From positions 1-37,241 of the forward strand of contig NZ_JAQMTY010000196.1 of the NCBI RefSeq assembly GCF_028330765.1: a stretch of DNA of 37,241 nt. Reading direction: 5' to 3'. The position numbers and the translations under genes are program-made. The DNA is from Spirulina subsalsa CS-330. Its GTDB lineage: Bacteria; Cyanobacteriota; Cyanobacteriia; Cyanobacteriales; Spirulinaceae. Shown piece after piece: positions 17,004 through 25,796 of the stretch; the first letter of the stretch is position 1, and every line of letters begins with the position of its first letter. The notes beneath the pieces are model-generated. The model saw only the letters and a program-made list of their open reading frames with translations, searched no databases and was not told the DNA's origin.

Positions 17004-18392
17004 CTATTCGCGGCTGACTCCGTCTTCGCGGGCGGCTTGTTTGACCGAGGCGGCGACGGCGGGGGCAACCCGGTCATCAAAGACAGAGGGGATAATCTGT
17101 TCAGGGTTGAGGTCTTGGGGGGAAACGAGGGATGCGATCGCCGCCGCCGCCTCTAGACACATCCGGCTCGTAATTTCCCGCGCCCGACAATCCAACGCCC
17201 CGCGAAAAATCCCCGGAAACGCCAAGACATTATTAATTTGGTTCGCGTAGTCGCTGCGCCCTGTCGCCATCACCGCCACCGTATCCCGCACCAACTCCGG
17301 CTGAATCTCCGGAATCGGGTTCGCCATCGCAAACACAATCGGGTCAGGATTCATCGTCTGCACCATGGCCGGCGTGAGCACACCCGGCACACTCAAGCCG
17401 ATAAACACATCCGCCCCCTGCATCGCATCGGCTAATGTGCCTTGGGCATCGACGGCGAATTCTTGTTTTTCTGGGGTGAGGTCGCGATCGCGCGACAGAA
17501 TGCCCTGTGAATCGCACATCCAGAGGGTTTTCGCCCCCGCTTGGCGGATGAGACGCGCCACCGCAACCCCGGCCGCGCCCGCCCCATTGAAAATAATTTT
17601 CACCTGATCAATGGATTTATTCACCACCTTGAGGGCATTGTAGAGGGCGGCGAGGGTGACGATCGCTGTACCATGCTGGTCATCGTGAAACACCGGAATA
17701 TCCAATTCCGCCCGCAACCGTCGTTCAATTTCAAAACAGCGCGGCGAGCTAATATCTTCTAAATTGATCCCACCAAAGACCGGGGAAATATGTTTCACCG
17801 TGGCGATAATTTCTTCCGTGTCTTGGGTCGCCAAACAGATCGGGAACGCATCCACACCGCCAAATTCTTTAAAGAGTAAGGCTTTCCCTTCCATGACGGG
17901 TAACGCCCCTTCCGGGCCCAGATTCCCCAAGCCCAACACGGCACTGCCATCACTGACGATCGCCACCATATTACTTTTCACCGTCAGGTTAAATACTTGG
18001 GACGGATCATCGGCGATCGCTTTCGACACACGCCCCACACCGGGGGTATAAGCCATGGCCAGGGTCGCTTGTTCTTTCAGCCCGATCCGGCCTTCGACGC
18101 GAATTTTGCCCCCTTGGTGAAGTTCAAAGGTGCGATCGGACACCTTGAGCACGGTCACATCGGGCAGAGCTTTAATCGCTGCCACTAAACAATCCGCATG
18201 ATCCGTACTTGACGCATCAACAATAAACTCCCGCACGGATTGGGTACGGCTTTGGGTGATGAGGCGAATATGGCCAATATTGCCCCCATTGGTGGCGATC
18301 GCATTGGTCACGGCCGCAAGTTGGCCGGGTTGATTGAAGAGTTCCACCTGAATCGTCAGACTAAAACTGGGGTTGGGGGTCAGTTGAGTCAT
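17004..18392 (-). CDS. NAD(P)-dependent malic enzyme with N-terminal ACT domain
   Basis: 462 residues; it oxidatively decarboxylates malate to pyruvate. Residues about 10-85 form an ACT-type regulatory domain (LTIQVELFNQPGQLAAVTNAI). The malic enzyme core then shows the catalytic Tyr in LAMAYTPGVG, the Lys in MEGKALLFKEFGG, metal ligands in NLEDIS and VFHDDQHGTA, and a nucleotide-binding loop FNGAGAAGVAVARL; the late FPGIFRGALD motif is also present. The ACT domain suggests allosteric control by a small molecule, not identified. I chose ATG 18392 because it gives the family length and starts just before the ACT strand; the open frame extends 27 codons upstream with no conserved sequence. It sits 93 bases downstream of nurA on the same strand, with no functional link evident. 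Confidence 0.93.
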   Translation of the reverse strand: MTQLTPNPSFSLTIQVELFNQPGQLAAVTNAIATNGGNIGHIRLITQSRTQSVREFIVDASSTDHADCLVAAIKALPDVTVLKVSDRTFELHQGGKIRVEGRIGLKEQATLAMAYTPGVGRVSKAIADDPSQVFNLTVKSNMVAIVSDGSAVLGLGNLGPEGALPVMEGKALLFKEFGGVDAFPICLATQDTEEIIATVKHISPVFGGINLEDISSPRCFEIERRLRAELDIPVFHDDQHGTAIVTLAALYNALKVVNKSIDQVKIIFNGAGAAGVAVARLIRQAGAKTLWMCDSQGILSRDRDLTPEKQEFAVDAQGTLADAMQGADVFIGLSVPGVLTPAMVQTMNPDPIVFAMANPIPEIQPELVRDTVAVMATGRSDYANQINNVLAFPGIFRGALDCRAREITSRMCLEAAAAIASLVSPQDLNPEQIIPSVFDDRVAPAVAASVKQAAREDGVSRE

Positions 18393-18485
18393 AAATGTAC
18401 CTGTCAGACAAAGGAAAGTATGATTATCCCCCATCCCACCAAATTCCAGCCGATCACCATAGACTTTTTTCACCTTCTCCAGCGG

Positions 18486-19679
18486 TCAGGCGATGCTGCC
18501 GCGTTTGCGGGCTTCTTTGTAGGACGTGCCGACGTTTTTTAAACCCGCCCGGAGCATTTGCTGTTCTAGGAGGGCAAAAAAGCGAGCGCGATCGCCCCCC
18601 CGCACCACCGCCATATTATGGGACTCCGCCAAGGCCACCGGGTAGCCGTACCCCTTATGCACCTGGGCCAACATAATCCCCAAAGCCTGGTCAAAGAGGG
18701 CGCGATCGTCCGCCACCCAGCGCGGCACTTCCACCCGCGCCACCTCCGCCCCCACATGGACATAGCAAAAATAAATCTGGAGATGTTCCGGGTATTGGTC
18801 GAGGATTTTCGCCGAACTGCGCCAAAGGGTGCTACGCTGTCCCGGTTCGAGGAGCGTCGTCCAGAGGGTGGTATCGCGGATCGGGTCGATCACTTGGCAG
18901 GGGAGGCGATCGCTCTCCTGGCTGCACTGCGTCACACAGTCCTGAGTATCAAAAGGACAAGCCGCCAACCGCAGCAGATTCGTCGCCTCCCCGCTCCGGG
19001 ACGAACTGAGATACCCCATCAACGGAATCCGCGCCTGATAAAGGGTCTCCCACGCCGCCAGCAGCGGCGGTAACAGTTGCTCCCGCGCTTCACTGGGCAT
19101 CGCCTCCAAAAACCAATAGATCAACGACCCATCCACCATCGCCAAATTGGGGTCATGGTGCGCCCCCGGCGGCTGCACCCAGCGGCAGGCCATTTCCGCC
19201 AAGCGTTCCGCTTCGGCCACGGTGCGGCGATGGCCCATCCATTCTTCGGTGCGAATCCCCCATTGCCGCGACACATAGAGATCTTCGGCCTTGTAATAGA
19301 CTTCGGGGCTGTTGTCGAGGAGGGGGTGAAGACTTTGGCCGTAGTGGAGCATGACGCGGCCAATATTGACCAAGTAACAATAGGCGATCTCGTGGTGAGA
19401 CGGGGCGATTTGGGAGCCGTCGGTGGCGAAAACGGTGTGGCGGGGCGGCGGCGTGGGGATGAGTTGCGCGGTGCTGAGGGATTCGAGGGGGGTGGCGGTG
19501 GCGAACAGCAGGCGATCGCGCCATTGCTCCTGACGGTGCAGCCAATCCGCCTGCGCCCCATCCACCCGTTGAAACAGTTCTAGGGCCCGCGTCAGTCGCA
19601 GTTGACTCGCCTTAGCTTCTTGATTGAGGTGTTGACTAATCGCGGGCATTTTTCCCGCCAACTTCGTGAGATCCAGCAT
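18486..19679 (-). CDS. nurA: NurA-domain nuclease
   Basis: A 397-residue protein matching the NurA nuclease pattern. The first acidic motif is FATDGSQIAPS (about residues 87-97). The second is LAMVDGSLIYWFLE (about 203-216). A C-terminal segment has RVEVPRW and the GYGYPVALAESHNMAVVRGGDR region typical of cyanobacterial members. NurA is a 5'-3' nuclease that in archaea and some bacteria works with the HerA helicase in end resection at DNA breaks. No HerA gene is in this window, so the partner is unknown here. I chose ATG 19679, preceded by GAGG at 8 bases; a GTG at 19685 is also in frame. It is transcribed with, but not overlapping, the malic enzyme gene downstream. Confidence 0.85.
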   Translation of the reverse strand: MLDLTKLAGKMPAISQHLNQEAKASQLRLTRALELFQRVDGAQADWLHRQEQWRDRLLFATATPLESLSTAQLIPTPPPRHTVFATDGSQIAPSHHEIAYCYLVNIGRVMLHYGQSLHPLLDNSPEVYYKAEDLYVSRQWGIRTEEWMGHRRTVAEAERLAEMACRWVQPPGAHHDPNLAMVDGSLIYWFLEAMPSEAREQLLPPLLAAWETLYQARIPLMGYLSSSRSGEATNLLRLAACPFDTQDCVTQCSQESDRLPCQVIDPIRDTTLWTTLLEPGQRSTLWRSSAKILDQYPEHLQIYFCYVHVGAEVARVEVPRWVADDRALFDQALGIMLAQVHKGYGYPVALAESHNMAVVRGGDRARFFALLEQQMLRAGLKNVGTSYKEARKRGSIA

Positions 19680-19747
19680 GGGCACATCCTCAGGTCAACC
19701 GCCATAGCACTAAGTTGAAGAGATTAGGACAAGGGTATGTCTCGGAA

Positions 19748-19767
19748 CAAGGGGCTTAAGCCCCTTG
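19748..19767. repeat. perfect 20-bp palindrome between nurA and histidine kinase gene
   Basis: A perfect 20-bp palindrome with centre AAGGGGCTTAAGCCCCTT lies in the 120-base gap before the nurA start. It is flanked by AGGACAAGG upstream and CCTTGCCTGTCCT downstream, so the arms extend with a mismatch loop. It looks like a dispersed repeat or hairpin of a kind frequent in cyanobacterial intergenic DNA. Confidence 0.7.
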
Positions 19768-19799
19768 CCTGTCCTAACGATCTCGACCACTGCTATAAA

Positions 19800-21992
19800 T
19801 CAAAGATTATAACGGGGGATTCTTGTTTCACTGGGTTCGTCTCGTCTCATGTCGTCTCTGTCATCGTACCCCGTGGTCAATCCAGGGGCAGCAGCGCGAT
19901 CGGTATCATCCCCATGGATCACCACCGGGACGGTAAGTTCAAAGTGAAATTGGTGGCTCTGGCCGGCGGTATGGGTGATCTGGAGTTGGCTGTCCATCAA
20001 GATCAGCAGTTGACGGCTGATGATGAGACCGAGATCATTGGCGAGGGGGTCAGGGAGGCGATCGCTGATCGGCTCCGCCGGGAAAGCCAGGGTTTGGCTG
20101 GGCTGCGGTTCCAGTTCAATCCCCCGATCATCCAGGTGAAACCGGAGGGTAATCTGAGGGGTGGAATCTTGGGACTGTTCTCCTCGGTGTTGCCAGTCTC
20201 GGCCATCCAACCCCAGCACCTCCGTCACCGCAAAATAGACAGTGCCACGGGTAATCACCTTCACCGCACTGCTCACCACATTAACCAATACTTGCTGGAG
20301 TCGCCGCTCATCCACAGAAATGGCCATGGGCAAGGTGGTGGGCCAATAGGACACAAACTCTAACCCCTTTTGAGCCGTGTGTATCTGCAAGAGGGCGGAT
20401 AGTTCGCTTAAAAAAGAGGCTAGGTTGGTGGCGCGGGGTTCTAAGTCGAGTTGATGGGCGGTAATCTGAGCGAGATCCAGGGTGTTATTAATTAAGCCCA
20501 GGAGGTTAATGCCACAGTTGTGAATGGTTTGGAGGGTGTGTTGCTGTTGGGGCGAGAGGGTGGCATCCTGTTGCAAGGTTTGGGTATGGCCGAGGATAGC
20601 GTTGAGGGGGGTGCAAAAGTCATGGGTCATGCTGGCGAAAAATTCGCTTTTGGCCTGGCTGGCCTGTTCGGCGATTTCTTTGGCGGCGGCGAGTTCGGCG
20701 GTGCGCTCCGCCACCCGTTTTTCTAAGTTGAGGAACGAAATGCGCAATTGTTTCGCCATTTGGTTAAAGCTGGCGGCGAGGGTGCGGACTTCGCGGGTGG
20801 GGTAGTGGGATGAAACGGTGGGGGTGAAGTCGCCGCTGGCGAGGCGTTGGGCGGCGAGGTTGAGGTGGGCGATGGGGGCGGCAATGGTGCGAGCGGTGAG
20901 AATGCCGAGGAGGGCAGCGATCGCTAATGCGATCCCACAAAGCACAATAGTATTACGGGTATTGGCATTGATTTGAGCCATAAAATCCGCTTCCGGCATC
21001 ACCACCACAATCAGCCAATCAAGACTATCCCCCACGGCAATCGGCACAACCTGGACAAACTGCCGCTCGCCCGCCAAGTCATAGGTAAAGCGCCGCGGCA
21101 CGTTGAGGGTCAAGGAACCACCCACCTGGCTGATTAATTCATTGGTGGTCTTTTGAATACTGGCCTGGCTGCTGTGACGCGCTACCAGTCGTTGCGCTTC
21201 ATCCTCTGGCGTTGGGGCCTCAATTAACGGTTTTTCCTCCGTTGATGAGCCGATCAAGAATCCAGACGATTGCTCCAGGATGAAGGTAGTGCCATGGGAT
21301 GAACCGGGCACAGAGCGCAGAAAATCACTAATGCCCTTGAGCATATAGTCCACTCCTAGCACCCCTAAGGGGCGACCCGCATCATCAAAAATGGGATAGG
21401 TGGCTGAGAGTCCGAGCTTGCCATCAACGAAGAGATAAACCTCCTGCCAATCCGGTTGACGACGGGCGATCGCATCTCGATACCAATCCCGCTGCCGGGG
21501 ATCATAATTCGGCTCACTCTTGAGAAATTCTGTCCGTTGCCCTTGACTATTCGTTTTCCAAATTTGAAAACTTCCCGGTTGAAAATTTGCGGTCATTTCT
21601 AAGGTCAAGCCGTCTTGTTCTCGCCCTGCCCCCACATATCCCCCTTGCTCACTGCCGAAATAGATATATTGCACCGATTCATAAACCCTGATTTGTTGCC
21701 AAAAACGGCGGGCGAGTGCTTGAGGATTATCGGCTGTTAAGACATCTAATCGAAACGATTCGGCATTAAAGGCATTAATTTCAACGGGCTTTTCTAAATA
21801 GTTTTCAAGGTGTTGTTGGATGCGATCGCTCACTTCACCCTGAAGTTGTTCCGCTAGCTCATTGACTGCTTTTTCACCATTTCTTAAGGAAAACCATCCC
21901 GTTAAACCAACAGCGACCAAAATCTCGATTAAAAATGGAACAATCAATGAAAATCGGAGAGATAATCCTCGTGAGGGTAGTAGCTGGGGCAT
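19800..21992 (-). CDS. membrane histidine-kinase-like sensor (dCache-HAMP-HisKA) with decayed ATPase domain
   Basis: 730 residues. TM1 at about 14-34, then a roughly 310-residue extracytoplasmic double-Cache sensor ([37 protein letters not shown]), TM2 at about 348-368, HAMP (369-422), a coiled segment and HisKA with His457 ([14 protein letters not shown]). The C-terminal ATPase domain is unusual. In the N box the essential Asn of the usual SNAxK is Ser575 (VVSSAVKVI). The DxGxG motif is reduced to DDRGIEL (621-627), and the G2 box reads DLGLIIS instead of GLGLAIS. ATP binding is therefore doubtful and it may act as a pseudokinase, a substrate for a partner kinase, or a phosphatase. No response regulator gene lies next to it. 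The start is ATG 21992. Confidence 0.85.
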   Translation of the reverse strand: MPQLLPSRGLSLRFSLIVPFLIEILVAVGLTGWFSLRNGEKAVNELAEQLQGEVSDRIQQHLENYLEKPVEINAFNAESFRLDVLTADNPQALARRFWQQIRVYESVQYIYFGSEQGGYVGAGREQDGLTLEMTANFQPGSFQIWKTNSQGQRTEFLKSEPNYDPRQRDWYRDAIARRQPDWQEVYLFVDGKLGLSATYPIFDDAGRPLGVLGVDYMLKGISDFLRSVPGSSHGTTFILEQSSGFLIGSSTEEKPLIEAPTPEDEAQRLVARHSSQASIQKTTNELISQVGGSLTLNVPRRFTYDLAGERQFVQVVPIAVGDSLDWLIVVVMPEADFMAQINANTRNTIVLCGIALAIAALLGILTARTIAAPIAHLNLAAQRLASGDFTPTVSSHYPTREVRTLAASFNQMAKQLRISFLNLEKRVAERTAELAAAKEIAEQASQAKSEFFASMTHDFCTPLNAILGHTQTLQQDATLSPQQQHTLQTIHNCGINLLGLINNTLDLAQITAHQLDLEPRATNLASFLSELSALLQIHTAQKGLEFVSYWPTTLPMAISVDERRLQQVLVNVVSSAVKVITRGTVYFAVTEVLGLDGRDWQHRGEQSQDSTPQITLRFHLDDRGIELEPQPSQTLAFPAEPISDRLPDPLANDLGLIISRQLLILMDSQLQITHTAGQSHQFHFELTVPVVIHGDDTDRAAAPGLTTGYDDRDDMRRDEPSETRIPRYNL

Positions 21993-22295
21993 GGTTTTAA
22001 TCGTTAAATATCCGCAATTTAGGCATCAATCTATCCCTCATCCTGAATGATTCAATTCAGTTGCACTGAAAACGTCTGCTGTTGGGGCTATTTTAGGATT
22101 ATATTGTAGTGATTTTAGGACTATTGTGCGGTATGTTCGGGGTGAACAGAATCAACCTAACGTGAAGAATGGAACGATCCGCAAAAATAATTGCAGTTTA
22201 CGGATAATGCTGATCCATAACGTGCCAATGTTGACCTAGTGTCGTGGCACGTCTTAAGTTATGCAATGACTGCGATCGCTGAAATATCCGTGCTT

Positions 22296-22323
22296 GGTGC
22301 GTTACGCTGCGCTAACAGCACCC
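22296..22323. repeat. 28-bp dispersed repeat, copy 1
   Basis: A repeat bounded by GGTGC and GCACC with GTTACGCTGCGCTAAC inside, an imperfect palindrome. An identical 28-base copy is at 22386-22413, 90 bases downstream in the same orientation. Repeats of this look are common between cyanobacterial genes. Confidence 0.85.
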
Positions 22324-22385
22324 TACTTAATACCTTACTTTAGTCATGTCAATCCACTAGTACAGAGTCCAACGCTCAACGTGAC

Positions 22386-22413
22386 GGTGCGTTACGCTGC
22401 GCTAACAGCACCC
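22386..22413. repeat. 28-bp dispersed repeat, copy 2
   Basis: The second copy of the repeat at 22296-22323, same orientation. The sequence between the copies is not conserved, so this is not a longer tandem array. Confidence 0.85.
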
Positions 22414-22478
22414 CATAAACAGCCTAATTCTTGGCATTGACGCTGCACTAGCCTGCATTGGCTCCCTCGGATCAGGGC

Positions 22479-22501
22479 AGCGAGCGAGAAGCTCGCACGA
22501 C
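22479..22501. repeat. GCGAGC stem-loop repeat, distant copy
   Basis: A copy of the GCGAGC-AGA-GCTCGC stem-loop family clustered at 16863-16972, here with arms GCGAGCG and AGCTCGC (one mismatch) and an ending CACGAC. It lies just beyond the stop codon of the DUF2079 gene. Confidence 0.75.
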
Positions 22502-22522
22502 AGAGGAGGACAGATTCGCGCC

Positions 22523-24145
22523 CTATTCCACTTGCCAACGGGTCTGCAAATCCTCCAGCCAACGTTGACGGAGTTGGGGATCAGAGGTTTGATCCCGTTG
22601 CAGCAAGATCACCCCGTCTTGATAACGGGTAATGCCATAATTGGCCTGCATCCGGGCTTCGAGCCAGGGGGCAAACTGACGGAGGCGATCGCGATCGTCC
22701 ACAAACGCCACCTCATACTGTGCCAACTGGTGCAAGTCCGCCACAATATAATCCACATCCACCACGTCCCCCCGATCATCGTGCAGTTGCCACGCCGGTA
22801 AACCCAACATTTCCCGCCGACTCGATAGATGGGGCACAATCGGATTCGTTGCCGAGACACTCGCGGTGGGGGGAATGTCGCCTAAGACGGCGTTGATCTG
22901 GGCAGCATGGGGCCATTGCGTCCAGGGCTGGACGGAAACCCAAGGCTGGACGGAATCCGGAATCAGCCAGGACAGGGCGCGGTGGGGGTTCGCGGTGATC
23001 GTGAACAGGATCGACAGCCCAATACAGGCGATCCAGGCTTGGCGAAACCATTGTTTTTTCGCAGCGTGGGGATGGGCTGACCACCAGAGGATCGCGCCGT
23101 AAAATAACCCCGGCACGACATTGAGGGCAAACCGCATACTTAAGGACAAGGCCCAGGGATCATCGCGCAAGAACAAGATCAACAGGGGGCAACCGATCAG
23201 CAGCCAGGCCGACGGGGAAATCAGGGGAATGAGGGCGAGGGGGAGGGCTTGGTCAATCAGGTAGTTGAGCGTGCCACCGAGGGGGGTAAACATCTGCTGG
23301 AGGACGATCCACGGGTTGCTGATCATGCCCCAGAGGACGGCGAGGCTAGAGGTGCTGTCGCCGTCGATGTAGGGGGCGAATTGATCAACGAGAAACCGCT
23401 CGCCCACATCGGCGGAAAAGAGGGGCATGATGTAGGTGGTGACGGCGATCGCATAGGCAAAACTCGCCCCACAGGTGATTAATCCTACCCCCACCTGCCG
23501 CCGACTCGCGATCAGATACAACCCCACACTAAACAGCAAAATCCCCGCATCTTCGCGCACCGCCAACACCAACACCCCACAGATCCCAAACCAGAGCCAA
23601 GCCCGCTTTTCCAGGGCTAAAAATAACCCAAACAGGAACAGGGGCAATTGGCAGAGGTCTTGAAAGTTTCCGAGGGTGGGGCTAGCGACGGCGCGGCTGG
23701 CGTAGAAACTGACCATGATCAGGGTGGCGAGGCGGGGGGAGAGGCGTTGCCGCGCCAGTTGATAGAGGACGAGACCGGCGGCGGTGACGATGCCGACGGC
23801 GATCAGCAGCAGGGCGGTGGAGTTGCGGGCGATCGCATAGATCGGAACCCAGAGTAACAATGCCGGGGTGAAATGTTGCCCCAAGCGATGGTAGCCCACC
23901 TCCGCCACGGGCAACGAGATCGACTCCGTCGCCGACAGCGAACTTTGAAACCAGCGCCCATAACTACTATTCCAAAACACTTGGTTAAAAATGCCTTGGT
24001 CAAAGGAGGTGTAGGAGGGCAGATAGCTATGGTGACGATGGAGCACCAAGAACGCCATGATGCCAAAAAAGAGACCCGCTGCGATCGCACTGCCTCGACT
24101 AAAAGATTGCACCAAGACGGTTAGCTTTTGAGGCAATTGCACCAT
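22523..24145 (-). CDS. DUF2079 polytopic membrane protein (GT-C-like)
   Basis: 540 residues from ATG 24145. About ten hydrophobic helices occupy residues 15-400. The first loop after TM1 carries LPSYTSFDQGIFNQVFWN, the signature of DUF2079 proteins, where the DQG(I/L)FNQ Asp sits in the position of a catalytic Asp in GT-C glycosyltransferases; HFTPALLLWVPIYAI and NFQDLCQLPLFLFGL follow. The C-terminal part (about 420-540) is soluble, with ATNPIVPHLSSRREMLGLP and VDYIVADL. DUF2079 proteins are thought to belong to the GT-C fold group acting on lipid-linked sugars, but none is characterised that I know of. It stands alone; the next gene, ftrV, is divergent 314 bases away. Confidence 0.85.
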   Translation of the reverse strand: MVQLPQKLTVLVQSFSRGSAIAAGLFFGIMAFLVLHRHHSYLPSYTSFDQGIFNQVFWNSSYGRWFQSSLSATESISLPVAEVGYHRLGQHFTPALLLWVPIYAIARNSTALLLIAVGIVTAAGLVLYQLARQRLSPRLATLIMVSFYASRAVASPTLGNFQDLCQLPLFLFGLFLALEKRAWLWFGICGVLVLAVREDAGILLFSVGLYLIASRRQVGVGLITCGASFAYAIAVTTYIMPLFSADVGERFLVDQFAPYIDGDSTSSLAVLWGMISNPWIVLQQMFTPLGGTLNYLIDQALPLALIPLISPSAWLLIGCPLLILFLRDDPWALSLSMRFALNVVPGLFYGAILWWSAHPHAAKKQWFRQAWIACIGLSILFTITANPHRALSWLIPDSVQPWVSVQPWTQWPHAAQINAVLGDIPPTASVSATNPIVPHLSSRREMLGLPAWQLHDDRGDVVDVDYIVADLHQLAQYEVAFVDDRDRLRQFAPWLEARMQANYGITRYQDGVILLQRDQTSDPQLRQRWLEDLQTRWQVE

Positions 24146-24459
24146 AGGAACCAGTGGAAATGATTAAAAAGAGCAGCCAAACCGAGGCCCATCACCGTCC
24201 CGACCCTCAACGCCGGGCCAGCCTCACCCCCCAAACGGGCGATGGAGTGATCAACCTTTCCCATTAAATCAAGCCGTGGCCCTCTTGCGGGGTGATCCGC
24301 TGAATTCTGACATCCTGTCGTTGGGATTCTGTCTGTGGCCGCTCCTGTGCAAAAATGGGGAACAGACTTCATGCTCAGACTGGAACATTTTTTGCCCCAT
24401 GATGGGTCAGACGCTCATCCTGCTGGCATTTGCTCAACCCAAGGAGGAAAACACTGTCT
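24146..24459. promoter_or_regulatory. divergent intergenic region before ftrV
   Basis: A gene-free 314-base region between the DUF2079 gene and ftrV, which should hold the promoters of both. The supported element is the ribosome binding site AAGGAGG at 24441-24447, 12 bases before the ftrV ATG. I see no convincing promoter hexamers or repeat. Confidence 0.4.
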
Positions 24460-24681
24460 ATGAACGTTGGCGATCGCATCCGTGTTAAAGAATCAGTGGT
24501 GGTCTATCATCACCCTGAACATAAAAAAGAAGCCTTTGATATTAAAGGCCTAGAAGGCGAAATCATCGCCATCATTACCGAATGGCAAGGGAGACCCGTC
24601 AGCGCCAACTTTCCCATCCTCGTCAAATTTGAAAAGAAATTTCGCGCCCATCTCCGCGAAGATGAAGTGGAAGCCCTCTAA
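24460..24681 (+). CDS. ftrV: ferredoxin-thioredoxin reductase, variable (alpha) chain
   Basis: A 73-residue protein matching the small variable subunit of ferredoxin:thioredoxin reductase. FTR passes electrons from photosystem-reduced ferredoxin to thioredoxin, which then activates carbon-fixation and other enzymes in light. The heart-shaped variable chain stabilises the catalytic beta subunit (FtrC), which carries the Fe-S cluster and is not in this window. Visible signatures are MNVGDRIRVKESVVVYHHPEH at the start, then LEGEI, EWQGRPVSAN and LVKFEKKFRAHL. I chose ATG 24460 because it lies 12 bases after AAGGAGG and matches the family start; an upstream in-frame ATG at 24430 lies before that site. 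The family and length fit, with no oddities. Confidence 0.95.
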   Translation: MNVGDRIRVKESVVVYHHPEHKKEAFDIKGLEGEIIAIITEWQGRPVSANFPILVKFEKKFRAHLREDEVEAL

Positions 24682-24796
24682 GTCATGATTCACCGTTTTG
24701 TCTCGGCGGTGGCTCCGTTTAACGCTGGCACACTCTCAATCCTAACGGCTGCCCCCTGGTGATGGATGCGCACTGATTGAGAGGGGCGCGATCGCC

Positions 24797-25018
24797 TCAC
24801 CGTCGCCCCCGCACAAACCAACCAAACAGATTCCAATCCCCCCGCATCCGCTCCAACTCCTGCCGATGTTGCGCCGCCGCCGCCCGATACCAACGGCAAT
24901 AGTCCTGAAAATCATCACGATAGGCCACCTCATGGCGAAATTCCTGCGCCAATTGATGGGGCGCAAAAAACTCAGCAGGCGGCGGGGCCGGCACAATGAA
25001 GTGAAACGATTCAGCCAT
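24797..25018 (-). CDS. small conserved-looking protein, 73 residues
   Basis: An ORF from ATG 25018 to TGA at 24797-24799. The protein begins MAESFHFIVPAPPPAEFF, has a central aromatic and charged helical stretch (FRHEVAYRDDFQDYCRWY, then HRQELERMRGDWNLF) and ends in WFVRGRR. The coherent Pro-rich start, amphipathic helices and Arg-rich tail look like a real coding sequence and recall small cyanobacterial hypothetical proteins, but I cannot name the family. It has no membrane segment. It is convergent with ftrV, 115 bases apart, and divergent from the Uma2 gene that follows. The role is unknown. Confidence 0.55.
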   Translation of the reverse strand: MAESFHFIVPAPPPAEFFAPHQLAQEFRHEVAYRDDFQDYCRWYRAAAAQHRQELERMRGDWNLFGWFVRGRR

Positions 25019-25177
25019 GGGCTACATAGTCTTGGATTGCAACCCCTCTAGCTTAGCCAGAATCGTCACCGTGGGAGACAAAAACTCGCCGCCCCATGCG
25101 CGTGCCGCGCTGCTATTCAGATCGCCAACAAACACAAACCCTATAATAAATTTAGGCTTTCTGAACCCCACATTCCT

Positions 25178-25768
25178 ATGACAGCAGCGCCTCTTGCGCC
25201 CACGGATCTACGATTGATCAGCACTGCGGACTATCATCAGATGGCAGCGGTGGGAATTTTAGCCGAGGATGAACAGGTTGAGCTAATCACGGGACAAATC
25301 ATTCAAAAAATGCCCAAAGGCCCCGCCCACAGTGCATTGTGCAAAATTCTGGAAAAATTACTAGAGCAGCACTTGGGCGAACAAGGACTCGTGCGCGTCC
25401 AAGATCCCCTCACCCTAGATCGTTATTCGGAACCAGAACCGGATCTTGCAGTGGTCAAACCCCGCCCTGATTTCTATGCTCAGCAACACCCCCAACCAGA
25501 GGATGTTTACTTGATCGTTGAAGTAGCAGATTCAACCTTAGACCGGGACTTGACGGTCAAGGCAAATCTCTACGCAGCGGCAGGAATTACCGACTATTGG
25601 GTACTGAATGTATCTGTCCAACAATTACACATTTTCCGCAACCCCCAAGCCGATGGTTATCAACAGCAATTAATTCTCAAAGGCCAAGAAACCGTTGAGG
25701 TTTTGGCCTTTCCCGATCAGGGACGGGTCTCAGTGCAGTCCTGTTTTGGTTCGGTTTTTCGCCGCTAG
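25178..25768 (+). CDS. Uma2-family endonuclease-like protein
   Basis: A 196-residue protein with a complete Uma2/DUF820 layout: YHQMAAVGILAEDEQVELITGQIIQKMPKG (early strand and helix), then the core EPEPDLAVVKPR with Asp, DVYLIVEVADSTLDRDLTVKANLYAAAGI with the E-x-A strand and Lys-containing helix, and DYWVLNVSVQQLHIFRNP. The arrangement D...E-V-A...K matches the fold's metal-binding and catalytic positions. The family is a PD-(D/E)XK relative; its role in cells is not settled, though similar genes are spread by transfer and duplication. It is convergent with the Uma2 gene at 25797. Its sequence is closer to the copy at 28538 than to the repeat-bearing copy at 480. Confidence 0.9.
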   Translation: MTAAPLAPTDLRLISTADYHQMAAVGILAEDEQVELITGQIIQKMPKGPAHSALCKILEKLLEQHLGEQGLVRVQDPLTLDRYSEPEPDLAVVKPRPDFYAQQHPQPEDVYLIVEVADSTLDRDLTVKANLYAAAGITDYWVLNVSVQQLHIFRNPQADGYQQQLILKGQETVEVLAFPDQGRVSVQSCFGSVFRR

Positions 25769-25796
25769 TGTTTTGCCAGGATGAGCGCGATCGCAT

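Larger units (their letters stand above)
21993..22522. other. 530-bp gene-free region with dispersed repeats
   Basis: I find no gene here. It holds two near-identical 28-base repeats (22296-22323 and 22386-22413) and one GCGAGC-type stem-loop (22479-22501), described separately. The stretch 22060-22130 is AT-rich and may hold the promoter of the kinase gene that starts at 21992, but I cannot fix a -35/-10 pair. Confidence 0.6.
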
